Source: Scalindua sp964437425
GTDB taxonomy: Bacteria; Planctomycetota; Brocadiia; Brocadiales; Scalinduaceae
Direction: 5' to 3'
NCBI GenBank assembly: GCA_964437425.1
Contig: CAYTGO010000028.1
Coordinates: 1 to 38,771, forward strand
Length of the DNA: 38,771 bases
Position 1 is the stretch's first letter. Every line of letters starts with the position of its first letter. Shown piece after piece: positions 24,533 through 33,900 of this stretch. Both the position numbers and the translations under genes were made by a program. A model generated the notes under the pieces. That model searched no databases. It had not been told where the DNA came from and was given only the letters and a program-made list of their open reading frames with translations.

Positions 24533-25894
24533 CTAATTCATAGCAGGTTCATTCTGCCCTTGCTCTGCCCCATAATCCTTCATCATCTCCAATAATTTGC
24601 CAACACCATCGTCATACAAATTCTCTTCTGCCACACCCTGTTTAAGGTAGTCAGTAATATTGTCATATTTACTTATAGCATAATCAATTTTACTATTCTT
24701 CCCTTCCACATAAGCACCCACATTTATCATATCCTCAGCATCTTTATAAATGGCGTATGCAGATCTTAGATTTTGAGCAGCCTTCATATGATCGTCTGTA
24801 ACAATATCAATCATACATCTGCTTACACTATTAAGCAGATCAATTGCCGGAAAGTGATTCTGTGCTGCTATTTTTCTGGATAGTATAATGTGACCATCAA
24901 GGGTTCCTCGTACAGTATCTGACACCGGTTCATTTAAATCATCACCATCAACCAGCACCGTATAAAGTGCGGTTATACTGCCCTTAGACGTTATACCTGT
25001 CCTTTCCAGCAACTTAGGTATGACAGAAAACACAGAGGGAGTATAGCCCCTTGTTGTTGGAGGCTCTCCTATTGCCAGCCCGAGTTCACGCTGTGCGTTT
25101 GCAAGCCTGGTGATAGAATCCAATAATAACATTACATTCATACCCTTATCTCTTAAGTACTCCGCTATGGTGGTTGCCACAAAAGCGCCCTTCAGTCTGG
25201 CAACAACAGGTTTATCAGAAGTCACTACTACTACAACAGATTTCTTCATCCCTTCTTCACCTAGATTGTACTCAATAAATTCACGTACCTCCCTTCCACG
25301 TTCTCCAATCAATGCAATAACATTTACATCAGCCGTAGATGATCTCGCAATTTTTCCCAGAAGAGTACTTTTTCCTACACCACTACCCGCAAAAATACCC
25401 AGTCTTTGACCTTTCCCACATGTTAGAAGGCTGTCAATAGCTCTGACTCCGGTACTAATATGCTCAGTAATAAGCGGTCGGTCAAGTGGCTCTGGTGCGT
25501 CATTATGTATTGATCTCATTTCATCATAGACTATAGGGCCTTTGTTATCTATCGGGCTTCCCAACCCATCAAGTATTCTTCCTTTAAGAGACATTCCAAG
25601 TTTAATCTGAAGCGGCCTGCCTGTAGCAATTACTTCACTTTTCGGGCTAATGCCATTCATTTCTGCAATAGGCATTAATAATGTTTTTTTATCTCTAAAG
25701 CCTACAACCTCTGCAAGCACCGGTTCACCCTCACATTCTGTGGACAATTTGCACAATTCACCAATTTGGACTTCAGGGCCCAGGGACTCTATCAACATGC
25801 TGGTTGCCCTTGAAACAGTCCCTGTCAAGCACATTGTCTCTAGATCTGAAACTCTTTTATGATTCTTCTCAAACATCTCATCTATTTTTATCAC
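24533..25894 (-). CDS. fliI: Flagellum-specific ATPase FliI
   Basis: FliI hydrolyses ATP to help unload chaperones and feed the export gate. The 453 residues contain a beta-barrel N-domain and the F1-type ATPase domain. The P-loop is GSGVGKST (170-177), followed by ALIGERGREVREFIE and LLLDSITRLANAQRE (Walker B). SVFSVIPKLLERTG and YTVLVDGDDLNEPVSD are typical of the family. The start is GTG overlapping the fliH TGA (GTGA), preceded by GGAAGGAA. Length is normal. Confidence 0.97.
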   Translation of the reverse strand: MIKIDEMFEKNHKRVSDLETMCLTGTVSRATSMLIESLGPEVQIGELCKLSTECEGEPVLAEVVGFRDKKTLLMPIAEMNGISPKSEVIATGRPLQIKLGMSLKGRILDGLGSPIDNKGPIVYDEMRSIHNDAPEPLDRPLITEHISTGVRAIDSLLTCGKGQRLGIFAGSGVGKSTLLGKIARSSTADVNVIALIGERGREVREFIEYNLGEEGMKKSVVVVVTSDKPVVARLKGAFVATTIAEYLRDKGMNVMLLLDSITRLANAQRELGLAIGEPPTTRGYTPSVFSVIPKLLERTGITSKGSITALYTVLVDGDDLNEPVSDTVRGTLDGHIILSRKIAAQNHFPAIDLLNSVSRCMIDIVTDDHMKAAQNLRSAYAIYKDAEDMINVGAYVEGKNSKIDYAISKYDNITDYLKQGVAEENLYDDGVGKLLEMMKDYGAEQGQNEPAMN

Positions 25895-26505
25895 TTCATT
25901 CCTTCCGTTTCTATACCATGCTCTCCAAACTCCAGGACTATCTCATTCCAACGTGTTTCCACCATTGCATCAACTCCACCACAATCGGTGACAACTTTGC
26001 ATCCTCCTCTGGAAATTTTATCATCTATAGCTATTTCGTAAATTTCATTTGTATTAGAAGATCCACTGATTTTCATATTCTGTAATCCTTCTGCATCTTT
26101 TGGGTTTACATGTATACTTAGAATATTTTTCTCTTTTACCTTGTCAATTGCATCACTTACAACTTTCTCTATTATCCTATTACTACTTTCAGAAATAGTT
26201 TCATATACTGTTTTTTTTGCAATTGCAAATGCAAGTTTAATAATTCCATTCTCACATTTATCCCAGGTAATATCCCTCTCTTGTTTTAAATCCTCAATTG
26301 CTTTATTCAGGCTCTGACTAATCAGCTCAACATCTTCTCTGTTTTTCTCCAGCGCTTCGTTCCAGCCTTGCTGATATGCTTCTTTTTTCATGTTTCCAAT
26401 CAGCTCTTCTTTTCTTTTCTCTTCATCTTCTGGTGATTCATACTTAGATTCAAGAACAAATGAATTATCTACAACAGGTAATTTATATACATTTTTCCTG
26501 CTCAT
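25891..26505 (-). CDS. fliH: Flagellar export ATPase regulator FliH
   Basis: FliH binds FliI and tethers it to the C-ring through FliN. The protein is 204 residues, with an N-terminal polar stretch, a central Glu/Lys-rich coiled coil (EEKRKEELIGNMKKEAYQQG, the typical Ala/Gly-spaced segment) and a C-terminal domain with VHVNPKD-like IHVNPKDAEGLQ and GGCKVVTDCGGVDA. It overlaps fliG upstream and fliI downstream by 4-base ATGA/GTGA junctions. Confidence 0.92.
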   Translation of the reverse strand: MSRKNVYKLPVVDNSFVLESKYESPEDEEKRKEELIGNMKKEAYQQGWNEALEKNREDVELISQSLNKAIEDLKQERDITWDKCENGIIKLAFAIAKKTVYETISESSNRIIEKVVSDAIDKVKEKNILSIHVNPKDAEGLQNMKISGSSNTNEIYEIAIDDKISRGGCKVVTDCGGVDAMVETRWNEIVLEFGEHGIETEGMK

Positions 26506-27449
26506 ACCAGTGGCCCTTCTTCTTGAGCCCGTCCTCTTACAGTCTCACCCTGGGCCTCCATCTTAGCTAGACTATCAACTACTATTTTCTGTGCAGCCTC
26601 AACTTCTGCTAGAGGTTTTGGACCTAGTATCGCTTGCTCCTCTTTAACCATTTGACCCATACGCTTTGACATGTTCTTAAATATCTTTTCATTCACTTCC
26701 TTACTGGCAGTTTTCAACGCAAGTGCTACCGTATTTGTATCTGTCTCAGACAACATCTGTCTCAATGCCTTATCTTCTACAATTCCTAAATCCTCAAAAA
26801 CAAACATAAGTGTTTTTATTTCCTGCGCAATATCAGGATGTTCTTCCTTCATACGCTGCATAATAGTTTTTTCAGTAACTGAATCACTTCGGTTAAGTAT
26901 TTCTGCGATAGCTCTATATTTTCTTTCATTTGGCGTATCCATCCTATCACCTAACGAAATAACCTTTGTCTCCATTAATTCATCAATTTGTTTAATAATT
27001 TGAACAGGTGGTGGTTTTGACGTAGCCATCTTGTTTAGAACATCGAGTCTCAATTCCTCAGACATAGTGCCCACAACCTCTGCAGACTGATGTGGTTCAA
27101 GGTAGGACAATATCAATGATATTAGTTGAGTATGTTCTCCGGAAAGTATTGAGATAATCTCTTCGCTAGTAAGGTGTTTAAAGTATCTGAAAGGTATAAT
27201 GCTTGGTCTGTGATCTTTAATTACATCAATAATTTGTTCACTTTTACGCCATGACTGAAATTCATCCTTAAATTCATTAAGAATTCCAATCGATATCTCA
27301 CTACTAACGCTTCTCATCCTTCCGATGATATCGCTAATCTCAGCAATTTCGTTTTCACCAAAATTACCGAGAATATCAGCGGCTATCTCCGGACCAAGAT
27401 TTAAGAGCAATATCGCAACTTTTTCCTTACTTGAAAATGTTGGATTCAT
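26502..27449 (-). CDS. fliG: Flagellar motor switch protein FliG
   Basis: FliG couples the MS-ring to the C-ring and receives torque from MotA. The N-terminus (KEKVAILLLNLGPEIAADIL), the middle EHPQT-like segment (LSYLEPHQSAEVVGTM) and the C-terminal torque domain (ALKTASKEVNEKIFKNMSKR, then ILGPKPLAEVEAAQKIVVD) are all present. The charged residues of the torque helix are largely kept. At 315 residues it is slightly shorter than the usual 330. Its ATG overlaps the fliF stop by one base. Confidence 0.96.
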   Translation of the reverse strand: MNPTFSSKEKVAILLLNLGPEIAADILGNFGENEIAEISDIIGRMRSVSSEISIGILNEFKDEFQSWRKSEQIIDVIKDHRPSIIPFRYFKHLTSEEIISILSGEHTQLISLILSYLEPHQSAEVVGTMSEELRLDVLNKMATSKPPPVQIIKQIDELMETKVISLGDRMDTPNERKYRAIAEILNRSDSVTEKTIMQRMKEEHPDIAQEIKTLMFVFEDLGIVEDKALRQMLSETDTNTVALALKTASKEVNEKIFKNMSKRMGQMVKEEQAILGPKPLAEVEAAQKIVVDSLAKMEAQGETVRGRAQEEGPLV

Positions 27450-29020
27450 TATTCACTCTCCCTCAACCATTTTCTGACCAGATTACTAGTTGTTCTCGGA
27501 TCCTCATTTGCGCTATCCACTATTCCCTCCCTTATCGCAACACGATCTTGATCGGATTGAGCCTGCCTTGCCTGCTCCGCTTCATCTACAACATTATTCT
27601 CAATCACAGCAGGCGCAGTATAAGATGCATACCCGCCACCGCCAGCTGCAACTTGTTGCCGTGGCGATGACATTCGCTTTAATGCCCTTGAAGCAAATAA
27701 GAGGAATGCAAGAACTGCTATTACGAGTGAACTACTCCTGGCGATTGATAGTATAAAAGCTTTTTTGTCATCCTTTTCTACGCCCTCTTCGTCTACGTAA
27801 ACAGGGAGAGCATGTTGAAACTTAACGCTTTGTATCTCAAACTTATCGTTTCTCGGTGCCGCTTCATTAATTCCTATTGCCTGCTTTACAATAGAAGCTA
27901 TCTGCTCCAATTCTTCATCACTCCTTGGTACATATTTGCTGCTTATAGTGCCTTCCTCATCCTCTTCTTCGACATAATTCCCATCGACAAGAACTGCCAC
28001 TGTTAATCTCTTAATGCGTGCATCGTGTTCAGATACAACACGTTCCGTTTTACTTAAGGCGTATTGAGTAGTCTCAGTTTCTTCAGATTCTTTTGACATT
28101 TTACCAGCACCTTCACCACTAGCAGCCCCCGGCATTTCCGTAGACTGTGTTGTAATAACCTGACTTACTGGCACTTTTTTATCCTGATCGTACTCAATCT
28201 GTTTCTCATCAACATTCTTAAAATCCAGATCTACACTTACTTTTACAATTGCCTTACCCGGACCGGTTATTTTCTCAATTATACTCATTGCCTGTGATGC
28301 ATAATATTCTTCACGCTTTCTACTCATATCAAATTGATTAGAGACTACACTGGATAGTTTAGAATCACCGGTCTTTGACAATAAGTTGCCTCTACTATCA
28401 GTTATTGAAATATTTTCCGGATTCAACCCTTCAACACTGCTACTGACAAGGTGTGTAACACCTGCCAGAATAGAATCGTTTACAGCATTCCTTTTTCTCA
28501 TTTTTAAAACAACTGAAGCTGTCGCAGGTTTTTCATCACCAACAAATAGTGAAGGCTCAGGTACAACTATTTGAACTTTGGCCCACTCTACGCCATCTAG
28601 CTGCGAAATGGTCTTTGATAATTCACCCTGAAGCGCTCTCCTGTAATTAACTTTTTGTGCTAGATCTGACATACCAAACTTTACTTTATCAAATAACTCA
28701 AAGCCTGCCTCTCCTCTCGGCAAACTATCTTTGGCAAGAGCCATTCTCGCTTCATAAATCTTATTTGATGGTACTAATACGGTGGAACCATTATCCTTCA
28801 CCTTGAAATTAATGTCATTATCTTTCAGATATGATACAACTTCTGCCGCTTCCTTTTGACCTAAATCGCTATACAATAGTCCATAATCCGGAGTCCGCAC
28901 CCAATGGGTAACTGCTAATAAGCCAGCAATGAAGCCAAGAATTACAACAATAAAAGTAAGCCTCTGCCCAAAGCTCGTTCCTTTCCATATATTACCAAAT
29001 TCATCTGTTATCTGACTCAA
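27449..29020 (-). CDS. fliF: Flagellar MS-ring protein FliF
   Basis: FliF builds the inner-membrane MS-ring on which the flagellum is assembled. One membrane helix (about 20-42) precedes the YscJ-type ring domain (DYGLLYSDLGQKEAAEVVSY, LPRGEAGFELFD). The second membrane helix is near 430-450 (ILSIARSSSLVIAVLAFLLF), and the C-terminal tail binds FliG. The start is TTG (29020) with AAGGAG seven bases upstream; no ATG in frame is nearby. It opens the long series to fliN and has a sigma-54-type site about 70 bases upstream. Confidence 0.96.
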   Translation of the reverse strand: MSQITDEFGNIWKGTSFGQRLTFIVVILGFIAGLLAVTHWVRTPDYGLLYSDLGQKEAAEVVSYLKDNDINFKVKDNGSTVLVPSNKIYEARMALAKDSLPRGEAGFELFDKVKFGMSDLAQKVNYRRALQGELSKTISQLDGVEWAKVQIVVPEPSLFVGDEKPATASVVLKMRKRNAVNDSILAGVTHLVSSSVEGLNPENISITDSRGNLLSKTGDSKLSSVVSNQFDMSRKREEYYASQAMSIIEKITGPGKAIVKVSVDLDFKNVDEKQIEYDQDKKVPVSQVITTQSTEMPGAASGEGAGKMSKESEETETTQYALSKTERVVSEHDARIKRLTVAVLVDGNYVEEEDEEGTISSKYVPRSDEELEQIASIVKQAIGINEAAPRNDKFEIQSVKFQHALPVYVDEEGVEKDDKKAFILSIARSSSLVIAVLAFLLFASRALKRMSSPRQQVAAGGGGYASYTAPAVIENNVVDEAEQARQAQSDQDRVAIREGIVDSANEDPRTTSNLVRKWLRESE

Positions 29021-29091
29021 CTTACGACTCCTTATAAATGAATGTATATTTAGTGTTTAGGTTAACACTTATATTATGTTTTGAGTAAATC

Positions 29092-29106
29092 GCAAATCAT
29101 ATACCA
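29092..29106 (-). promoter_or_regulatory. fliF: Sigma-54-type promoter before fliF
   Basis: The minus strand reads TGGTAT, ATGAT, TTGCGA with ten bases between the GG and GC cores. Predicted transcription begins near 29080, 60 bases before the fliF TTG. It resembles the proximal fliO site almost base for base at the conserved positions. Confidence 0.65.
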
Positions 29107-29734
29107 CAATATATATTTTAACTTTTAAATAACTTCTTATTTATAAGTGGCTATAAAATGTTGCTATGCAAGTGATTCCTGTTACTCATTAACCGAATAT
29201 TGCCACTCCATGATATTCCATGAACGCCAATATGATAAATTCAGTAGTATTTTTGAACTAATCGTGGTTTTATTGGACAAATAAATTTGCTATTTACACC
29301 CGCTCATTTATTATATTTTGCTTTGCAAAAAGAAGTGTTTTGAATTGGAAATCTGTGTACTCCAATGGAGAATCATCGAAGATATTTGATTTAATTCAGG
29401 TGTTAATCAGAATAAGAAATTATATGATCCTGCTGGTGTGACACTGACTGACAACCGGTGACTTGTCTTATTAAGCATGAAATGGATTCTATACAGGGAG
29501 AGGGTGAATCGTCTGTAACGGCCACGAATAAGGGCAACCAGGGTCATGGAGTGTTATGGAGGGAGGAATAATGCGACAACATGTACGACCCTCCGTTACC
29601 GATGAAACACAGTTTCACCGACAAGCTGGATTTCTGCTATGGACAGCTGAAGAAATTCTTCGCTCTGTTCTCCCTGGCACGGACAGCATAGCTGTTCAAA
29701 CCAGGGCCATCAGTATTTTGAAATTACAATGCTT
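29107..29734. other. fliE-fliF intergenic region with a GC-richer, palindrome-dense island
   Basis: fliE and fliF are usually adjacent; here over 700 bases separate them. The left part is AT-rich and looks empty. From about 29440 to 29706 the base composition is clearly richer in G and C and inverted repeats are dense. They include GACAA/TTGTC (29450-29467), GTAACGG/CCGTTAC (29515-29521, 29593-29599), GGAGGG/CCCTCC (29558-29563, 29589-29594), TGAAAC/GTTTCA (29603-29617), and a nested pair CCCTGG/CCAGGG with inner ACAGC/GCTGT (29672-29706). Plus-strand short frames here (for example MDSIQGEGESSVTATNKGNQ) match nothing I can name. It may be a structured RNA or a mobile-element remnant. Confidence 0.45.
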
Positions 29735-30040
29735 TTAAACCTGCATTCTCATAATTTCTTTGTACGCGTCAACAAGTTTATTACGAGTCTCCATCATAAA
29801 CTTAAAACTCACTTCCGCCTTAGACATTGCAATCATCACTTCATGAACATTTTCAACTTTACCGGTTGCAAAGTTTTCGATTGATTCTCCTGCCTTGACT
29901 TGAAGATCATTTACCTCGCTAACATAATTGTTGAATGAATCCTTAAAACCGGTTCCACTCTTCTGGCCGGCCTTTTCGAATTTCTGATCAATCTTCCCAT
30001 TTTGCAGGGAACTAAGTGAATTAATATCCATATCGCTCAT
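29735..30040 (-). CDS. fliE: Flagellar hook-basal body protein FliE
   Basis: FliE connects the MS-ring to the proximal rod. The 101 residues contain the family pattern: FKDSFNNYVSEVNDLQVKAG, then VENVHEVMIAMSKAEVSFKF and a C-terminal TRNKLVDAYKEIMRMQV. The ATG overlaps the flgC TGA (ATGA), and AAGGAGA lies upstream. It ends the flgB-flgC-fliE unit. Confidence 0.95.
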   Translation of the reverse strand: MSDMDINSLSSLQNGKIDQKFEKAGQKSGTGFKDSFNNYVSEVNDLQVKAGESIENFATGKVENVHEVMIAMSKAEVSFKFMMETRNKLVDAYKEIMRMQV

Positions 30041-30480
30041 CTCCTTATTATGCTGAGTGCTCTTTCACTCATCTTTCTAAATGAAGAAATTACAGATGTA
30101 TTGGCCTCATAAGCTCTGGAAGCAGCAATCATGTCTACCATCTCCTTTGCTACACTTACATTCGGCATGCTTACAAAACCATCCTTATTTGCCTGTGGAT
30201 GTCCGGGCATGTGAACCATGTTGGGAGGTGCTTTTGATTCTGTTACTCCCTTAATACTAACGCCATTAAGCGTCAGTTTATGATCCTTGCCTCCTATCAT
30301 CGATTTACCCAGAACAGTAGCAAATTCGACCTCTTTTCTCTTATATGGACCACCTTCTGAAGTTTCTGTAACATTAGCGTTTGCAATATTGCTTGCAATA
30401 ACACCCATTTTAATTCTTTCTGCCGTAAGACCTGAGCCACTAATGTCCAACACAGATAAAGGTTTATCAAACATAGACAT
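30037..30480 (-). CDS. flgC: Flagellar proximal rod protein FlgC
   Basis: FlgC is a proximal rod subunit exported through the flagellar type III gate. The 147 residues have the typical N-terminal LDISGSGLTAERIKMGVIAS with NIANANVTETSEGGPYKRKE, and the C-terminal YVSMPNVN-like FVSMPNVSVAKEMVDMIAAS with RAYEANTSVISSFRKM. AAAGGAGG precedes the ATG. It follows flgB after 107 bases that contain no gene. Confidence 0.97.
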   Translation of the reverse strand: MSMFDKPLSVLDISGSGLTAERIKMGVIASNIANANVTETSEGGPYKRKEVEFATVLGKSMIGGKDHKLTLNGVSIKGVTESKAPPNMVHMPGHPQANKDGFVSMPNVSVAKEMVDMIAASRAYEANTSVISSFRKMSERALSIIRR

Positions 30481-30587
30481 CTGCTCTACCCTCCTTTCTC
30501 CTGATTAATCTTAATTTGTGAAATCCGTGTCTCATATTCTCTTTCTTATCCTACGAAGACACCAAAATCAGAAATTAAAATTTGTTA

Positions 30588-30950
30588 CTATTTCCCCTGT
30601 ATAGCAGCAACCATACCAGAGAATTTCTTAGACATAAGTTCCAAATATATATTATGCCTATCACTCATTTGATAAAATGATACCAATTCTTGATCCAGAT
30701 CCACATTATTACCATTCTTCCTGGTTCCTTTGGAAGTTGACACAGTTATCGATTCCTGCAGGTCCTTGATTTTACTGATATCGTTACTTTCTACCGCTTT
30801 TAGTAACTCTTTTTCAAAGGAAACCTTAGAGCTTTTAAACCCTGGTGTATTTGAGTTCGCAATATTATTGGCAATTACCTTATTCTTCGTTGCGGTTAAA
30901 TCCAGTAATTTTGATAACAGCACAACACCTTTACCATCTGATAAGCCCAT
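30588..30950 (-). CDS. flgB: Flagellar proximal rod protein FlgB
   Basis: FlgB is a proximal rod subunit. The N-terminal segment ATKNKVIANNIANSNTPGFK is diagnostic of rod-hook proteins, and the C-terminus has the matching helix (SFYQMSDRHNIYLELMSKKF). Length 120 is normal. GGAGGTGA stands six bases before the ATG. It is first in the flgB-flgC-fliE unit, with a sigma-54-type site 52 bases upstream. Confidence 0.96.
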   Translation of the reverse strand: MGLSDGKGVVLLSKLLDLTATKNKVIANNIANSNTPGFKSSKVSFEKELLKAVESNDISKIKDLQESITVSTSKGTRKNGNNVDLDQELVSFYQMSDRHNIYLELMSKKFSGMVAAIQGK

Positions 30951-31001
30951 TATCTGTCACCTCCAATAATAGTTAAAATACATGCATCTAATTTAAAGTA
31001 T

Positions 31002-31016
31002 GCAAAATATATACCG
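31002..31016 (-). promoter_or_regulatory. flgB: Sigma-54-type promoter before flgB
   Basis: The minus strand reads CGGTAT, ATATT, TTGCAT, with ten bases between GG and GC. The first T of the consensus is C. The predicted start near 30990 leaves a leader of about 40 bases. It lies between the terminator of the regulator operon and flgB. Confidence 0.6.
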
Positions 31017-31121
31017 CACAACACTGCATCTCTGTACTCTACTCTAGAAATCGCTGCTAAAGCCATTCATTGCTTGCCTAATGAAGATTAACGTTGAAAC
31101 TTGTAAAACAAAAAGGTAATC

Positions 31122-31146
31122 TTTTTCCCCTCAGTATAGGGAAAAA
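31122..31146 (-). terminator. Terminator after the response regulator gene
   Basis: Arms TTTTTCCC (31122-31129) and GGGAAAAA (31139-31146) form a perfect 8-bp stem with a 9-base loop, starting eight bases after the response regulator stop on the minus strand. A TTTTTGTTTT stretch follows a few bases further. It separates the regulator operon from flgB. Confidence 0.65.
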
Positions 31147-31153
31147 TTTACAC

Positions 31154-32578
31154 CTAGTGGGAAAGACTTTCCTCTACAACTCTGCTTTCATCATCAACAT
31201 CAGCTTCTATATTTAGACCAAAACCTGATTGTAACTCCTTATACCTGCTTAATTTATTTCTCAAAGTACGAGGTGTTACATCAAGTATTTCTGCAGCCCG
31301 GGTCTTGTTGCCTCCTGTCTTTTCAAGCGTCTTGTAGATTAGTTCCCTTTCCACATCTTCTATAGTCTGTCCAACAGTTAATTCGCTAGACTTTTTGGGT
31401 TTCTGCACATTCAACATATTCTCAAAATGTTCAGGCATAAGCACTTCAGAGTCAATCATAACCGTACATCTATGTATTAAGTTCTTTATTTCCCTGACAT
31501 TACCCGGCCAGTCATATTGAACCAATATATCGATAGCTTCCTTACTGATCCCTTTCAACGGAGTATCTATTCCGCTTTTAAATTTCTCTAGAAAATATTC
31601 AGCAAGAACAGGAATATCCTCTCTTCTCTCTCTCAGAGGAGGCACGATTACTGGTATAACATTAAGCCGGAAATACAGATCCTGCCTGAAATTACCTTTT
31701 TCTATTTCTATCTCCAGATCTCTATTGGTAGTAGCAATAACTCGAACATCCACTTTAAGCGTCTTGGAGCCACCAACTCTTTCGAATTCCTCCAGTTCAA
31801 GAACTCTTAATAACTTGGACTGAATCTTTGGAGACACTTCGCTAATTTCATCTAACAACAATGTACCTCCATTTGCTAATTCAAAACGACCCATTCTCTT
31901 AATATCTGCTCCGGTAAATGCGCCTTTTTCATGTCCAAACAGCTCACTCTCCAGCAAACTTTCTGAGAGAGCTGCACAGTTAACTTTTATAAAAGGCTTG
32001 GAATTTCTCTGGCTATGTGAATAGATAGATTGTGCGATAATCTCTTTGCCAGTACCACTTTCACCCTGAATCAGCACACTGGCCTTGCTTTGTGCCATCC
32101 TTTTAACATTATTTAAGACCTCAAACATCTTGGATTGCTTGTCTATAACGAACTCACTTTCCACATTGCTATCTAACTTTGATCTCCAGTATTTGTTCTC
32201 ATCTATTAACTTCTGACGCTCCTGTACTCTTTTCAGAAGCAATTCTATATTATCAACTGAAAATGGTTTTATTATGTAGTCATATGCACCCTTCTGCATT
32301 GCTTCAACTGCTGATTCTATACTTCCGTAAGCTGTCATAATAACTACTGTTGTTTCCTTTGAGGTTTTCTTTACTCTCTCCAGCACCTTCATGCCACCCA
32401 TCCTTGGCATTCTCATGTCAAGGAATATCATGTCATAGCTCTGTTTATCGGTCAAACCAACAGCTTCCTGCCCATCACTAGCGTTATCTACAGAGTAACC
32501 GTTCCTTTGTAATGCCTCACTTAAGTAGCCTCTGCTAAGATCATCATCATCCACAACCAATATCTTTTCAATACTCAT
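31154..32578 (-). CDS. Sigma-54-dependent flagellar response regulator (FleR/FlrC-like)
   Basis: This NtrC-type activator is phosphorylated by its kinase and opens sigma-54 promoters. Counting from ATG 32578: receiver domain (1-120) with DDDD at 10-13, phospho-acceptor Asp54 in FLDMRMP and Lys104 or 105 in IIKPFS. The AAA+ domain (about 145-370) has Walker A GESGTGKE near 172, the sigma-54-binding loop GAFTGA (219-224), Walker B LLLDE (240-244) and the Arg finger region. A Fis-type helix-turn-helix (NKTRAAEILDVTPRTLRNKL) is at the end. ATG 32578 with GGAGG is preferred to the TTG at 32593. It sits directly after its histidine kinase, and seven candidate target promoters lie in this window. 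Confidence 0.93.
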   Translation of the reverse strand: MSIEKILVVDDDDLSRGYLSEALQRNGYSVDNASDGQEAVGLTDKQSYDMIFLDMRMPRMGGMKVLERVKKTSKETTVVIMTAYGSIESAVEAMQKGAYDYIIKPFSVDNIELLLKRVQERQKLIDENKYWRSKLDSNVESEFVIDKQSKMFEVLNNVKRMAQSKASVLIQGESGTGKEIIAQSIYSHSQRNSKPFIKVNCAALSESLLESELFGHEKGAFTGADIKRMGRFELANGGTLLLDEISEVSPKIQSKLLRVLELEEFERVGGSKTLKVDVRVIATTNRDLEIEIEKGNFRQDLYFRLNVIPVIVPPLRERREDIPVLAEYFLEKFKSGIDTPLKGISKEAIDILVQYDWPGNVREIKNLIHRCTVMIDSEVLMPEHFENMLNVQKPKKSSELTVGQTIEDVERELIYKTLEKTGGNKTRAAEILDVTPRTLRNKLSRYKELQSGFGLNIEADVDDESRVVEESLSH

Positions 32579-32589
32579 TTTGCCTCCGT

Positions 32590-33900
32590 TCAAGCTAGAA
32601 CATTACTTAAAAAGTTTGTTTCTTTTGAAGTGCTTAGTACTTCATTTTTATTCCCTGGCAGGTTTACCATAATGGTTGTTCCCTTCTCAGGCCCGCTGAA
32701 AATATTGATTCGCCCTTCATGGAGTTCAATTATTTTACGAACTATCGCCAGGCCCAAACCAGTTCCATCATCCTTAGTAGTAAAGAATGGTTCAAAAATC
32801 TTTTTAATAGCGCCATCGTTAATACCATCACCGGTATCAACAAAACCAATCTGCATTGTTGGTATATCTTTAGTGGTTGACTTCCGTGTAAATATTTTAA
32901 TCTTACCACCTTCTGGCATTGACTGGATTGCATTAAGCAGGACATTCAAAAAAGCCTGCTGGAGCCTATCCGGGTCGCATAGAATAAAACCATCACAACT
33001 ATCATAATCTTTCTCGATCTGAATATTTCTACAACCTTTGTGACCTAATTCCTGATCAACAAAAAGAAGAGCTTTATCAATGATTTTTGGTAACTTATAA
33101 CTCCTCAGATTTAGCTTGATCGGACGTGCCAGAAACAACAAATCAGTAACTATCTCGTTAATATTTTTTGTACCCTTTATTATATGCTTAACAAGGCGAA
33201 GGTTATCCCCCTCCAGATCACGCTCCAGCAGACTTGCAAAACCCTCGATACCATTCAGAGGGTTCCTAATCTCATGGGCAATACTGGCGGCCATAGTTCC
33301 AACAGACACAAGGTCATTAGCGCTATTTAGACGACCTTTTAATTCACATATTTCTGATAAATCATAAAAAGTTTCAACAGCACCGGTAATTACTCCGTTT
33401 TCATCTTTCAGTATGGATATGCTGCTCTCAATATTTCTTGTTTCTCCATCATCCATTTCAATTACTCTTTTTAGATTATTTATCTCTCTGTTTTTTGACA
33501 TTGAGTCTAGCAATAAATCAACAAATCCGCCTATATGACTAAAGGAGTTCCTAAAGCTAGTTCCCAGAATATCCCTGGCAATAACATTCAATGTACTCTC
33601 AGCTACATTATTAAATGTCATAATCTTGCCATCATTATCCACTGCCACAACACCACTATGCATGCTTCCCAGTATGCTATTTAAGAATCTTGTTTGATTA
33701 TCGAGCTCCAGAACCTTCTTATTGAGGCACTCATTTGTATATGCCATCTCCTGATCGATCTTTTTGACTCTTTCTTGTAGTTGAGTGTAGGATGATTCAA
33801 GCTTCTGTGCGTAAGTGTTAAAACTATCAAAGATAGTCAACAGATCTTTAACATTGTTGAATTGTTTAAACTTTTCTTTATATGAACTTACGCTCTTCAT
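32590..33900 (-). CDS. Cytoplasmic PAS sensor histidine kinase (FleS/FlrB-like)
   Basis: This histidine kinase probably activates the adjacent sigma-54 regulator. It has no membrane segment. Order: an N-terminal coiled coil (about 25-70), PAS domain (about 72-185, with MHSGVVAVDNDGKIMTFNN), HisKA with His209 in SIAHEIRNPLNGIEGFASL, and the ATPase domain (LNVLLNAIQSMPEGG N-box, VDTGDGI, FTTKDDGTGLGLAIV). This soluble PAS-kinase form is typical of FleS and FlrB, which sense the state of flagellar assembly. It overlaps the upstream TPR gene by ATGA and the regulator follows closely. Confidence 0.93.
   Translation of the reverse strand: MKSVSSYKEKFKQFNNVKDLLTIFDSFNTYAQKLESSYTQLQERVKKIDQEMAYTNECLNKKVLELDNQTRFLNSILGSMHSGVVAVDNDGKIMTFNNVAESTLNVIARDILGTSFRNSFSHIGGFVDLLLDSMSKNREINNLKRVIEMDDGETRNIESSISILKDENGVITGAVETFYDLSEICELKGRLNSANDLVSVGTMAASIAHEIRNPLNGIEGFASLLERDLEGDNLRLVKHIIKGTKNINEIVTDLLFLARPIKLNLRSYKLPKIIDKALLFVDQELGHKGCRNIQIEKDYDSCDGFILCDPDRLQQAFLNVLLNAIQSMPEGGKIKIFTRKSTTKDIPTMQIGFVDTGDGINDGAIKKIFEPFFTTKDDGTGLGLAIVRKIIELHEGRINIFSGPEKGTTIMVNLPGNKNEVLSTSKETNFLSNVLA

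Noticed and set aside
29440..29706. Group II intron or insertion-sequence remnant
   Set aside because: I saw no intron domain V, no reverse transcriptase or transposase motif, no flanking target duplication and no terminal repeats. It is kept only as an unexplained island.
29556..29738. Plus-strand 60-codon frame in the fliE-fliF gap
   Set aside because: It overlaps strong inverted repeats and runs into the fliE end. Neighbouring frames are equally open, so coding is not supported.
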